A stretch of DNA of 6,570 nucleotides from JBLHRE01 sp047625765 (lineage in GTDB: Bacteria; Bacteroidota; Bacteroidia; Flavobacteriales; JBLHRE01). Below, one piece after another: positions 6,421 to 6,570 of the stretch. The notes under the pieces were generated by a model, which was not told where the DNA came from, searched no databases, and saw only the letters and a program-made list of their open reading frames with translations. The first letter of the stretch is position 1. Each line of letters starts with the position of its first letter. Both the position numbers and the translations under genes were made by a program. The stretch is from contig JBLHRE010000103.1 of assembly GCA_047625765.1 (NCBI GenBank), positions 1 to 6,570 of the forward strand, in the 5' to 3' direction.

Positions 6421-6570
6421 TTCTCCTCTTTTCTTTTATCAATAAGCTAAGTTCGCGGCCTGTTTGACCTGCGACAGAGGTATTTTCTTCTGCTCTTCTA
6501 AATAGATAGGGCATAACGTCTTTTACAGGGCCATATGGGACGTATTTAGCAACATTACAGCCTTTTTTTG
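6407..6570 (-). CDS. proline dehydrogenase, C-terminal end (runs off right edge)
   Basis: The last 53 codons of a gene entering from the right. They contain KYVPYGPVKDVMPYLFRR (residues 8-25 of the fragment) and then AEEN, the typical C-terminal signature of FAD-dependent proline dehydrogenase. The YLxRRxxEN motif supplies the paired arginines (24 and 25 here) that bind the proline carboxylate, as in E. coli PutA. The enzyme oxidises proline to pyrroline-5-carboxylate and passes electrons to quinones at the membrane. The chain ends soon after this motif in a basic tail (KEKRRRK), so this is the stand-alone enzyme and not a PutA fusion with P5C dehydrogenase. The gene converges on the porX operon with a 4-base overlap of the coding ends. 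The start and the FAD-binding barrel lie outside the window. Confidence 0.9.
   Translation of the reverse strand, partial: KKGCNVAKYVPYGPVKDVMPYLFRRAEENTSVAGQTGRELSLLIKEKRRRKTV

Overview
The window looks like a chromosomal core region of a Bacteroidota bacterium, probably Flavobacteriales or a close relative. It is AT-rich, and its starts mostly lack a strong Shine-Dalgarno site. It carries a PorX-type receiver/PglZ regulator, which is diagnostic for the phylum and linked to the type IX secretion system. The 'alanine dehydrogenase' has the Bacteroidota-type N-terminal extension. The order HD hydrolase - lpxD - lpxC is one I recognise from this phylum. I see no mobile elements, CRISPR arrays, rRNA or tRNA genes, and no non-coding stretch over 50 bases.

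Layout. The left half (1-2771) is a minus-strand operon read from right to left: a SAMHD1-like HD-domain phosphohydrolase, then lpxD, then the first 153 codons of lpxC, which runs off the left edge and is probably the lpxC-fabZ fusion usual in this phylum. lpxD and lpxC overlap in an ATGA. A 49-bp divergent spacer (2772-2820) separates this operon from a plus-strand operon: porX, tsaE, an Ald-family dehydrogenase, and a small membrane-anchored cysteine-rich protein (DUF4258-like). Spacings in the plus-strand operon are TAATG (1-nt overlap), ATGA (4-nt overlap) and a 4-nt gap, so the genes are very likely co-transcribed and partly translationally coupled. At the right edge, the last 53 codons of a proline dehydrogenase converge from the minus strand; its stop codon and that of the small protein lie in the same TTAA.

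How the genes work together. LpxC and LpxD catalyse the deacetylation and second acylation steps of lipid A synthesis. PorX is a cytoplasmic response regulator whose C-terminal alkaline-phosphatase-superfamily domain is known in relatives to hydrolyse oligonucleotides and to control type IX secretion. TsaE is the ATPase of the t6A tRNA-modification complex. The HD protein keeps the full SAMHD1-type metal site and is probably a (deoxy)nucleotide triphosphohydrolase.

The point most worth a second look is the Ald-family protein. It keeps the NAD fold but, by my alignment from memory, lacks two pyruvate/alanine-site residues of characterised alanine dehydrogenases (Lys75 and His96 of the mycobacterial enzyme), so its usual annotation may be wrong. 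LpxD also has Gly where E. coli LpxD has its Met290 acyl-chain ruler, which fits the long hydroxy-acyl chains of Bacteroidota lipid A. I found no convincing undescribed multi-gene system; this is mostly a conserved housekeeping neighbourhood.
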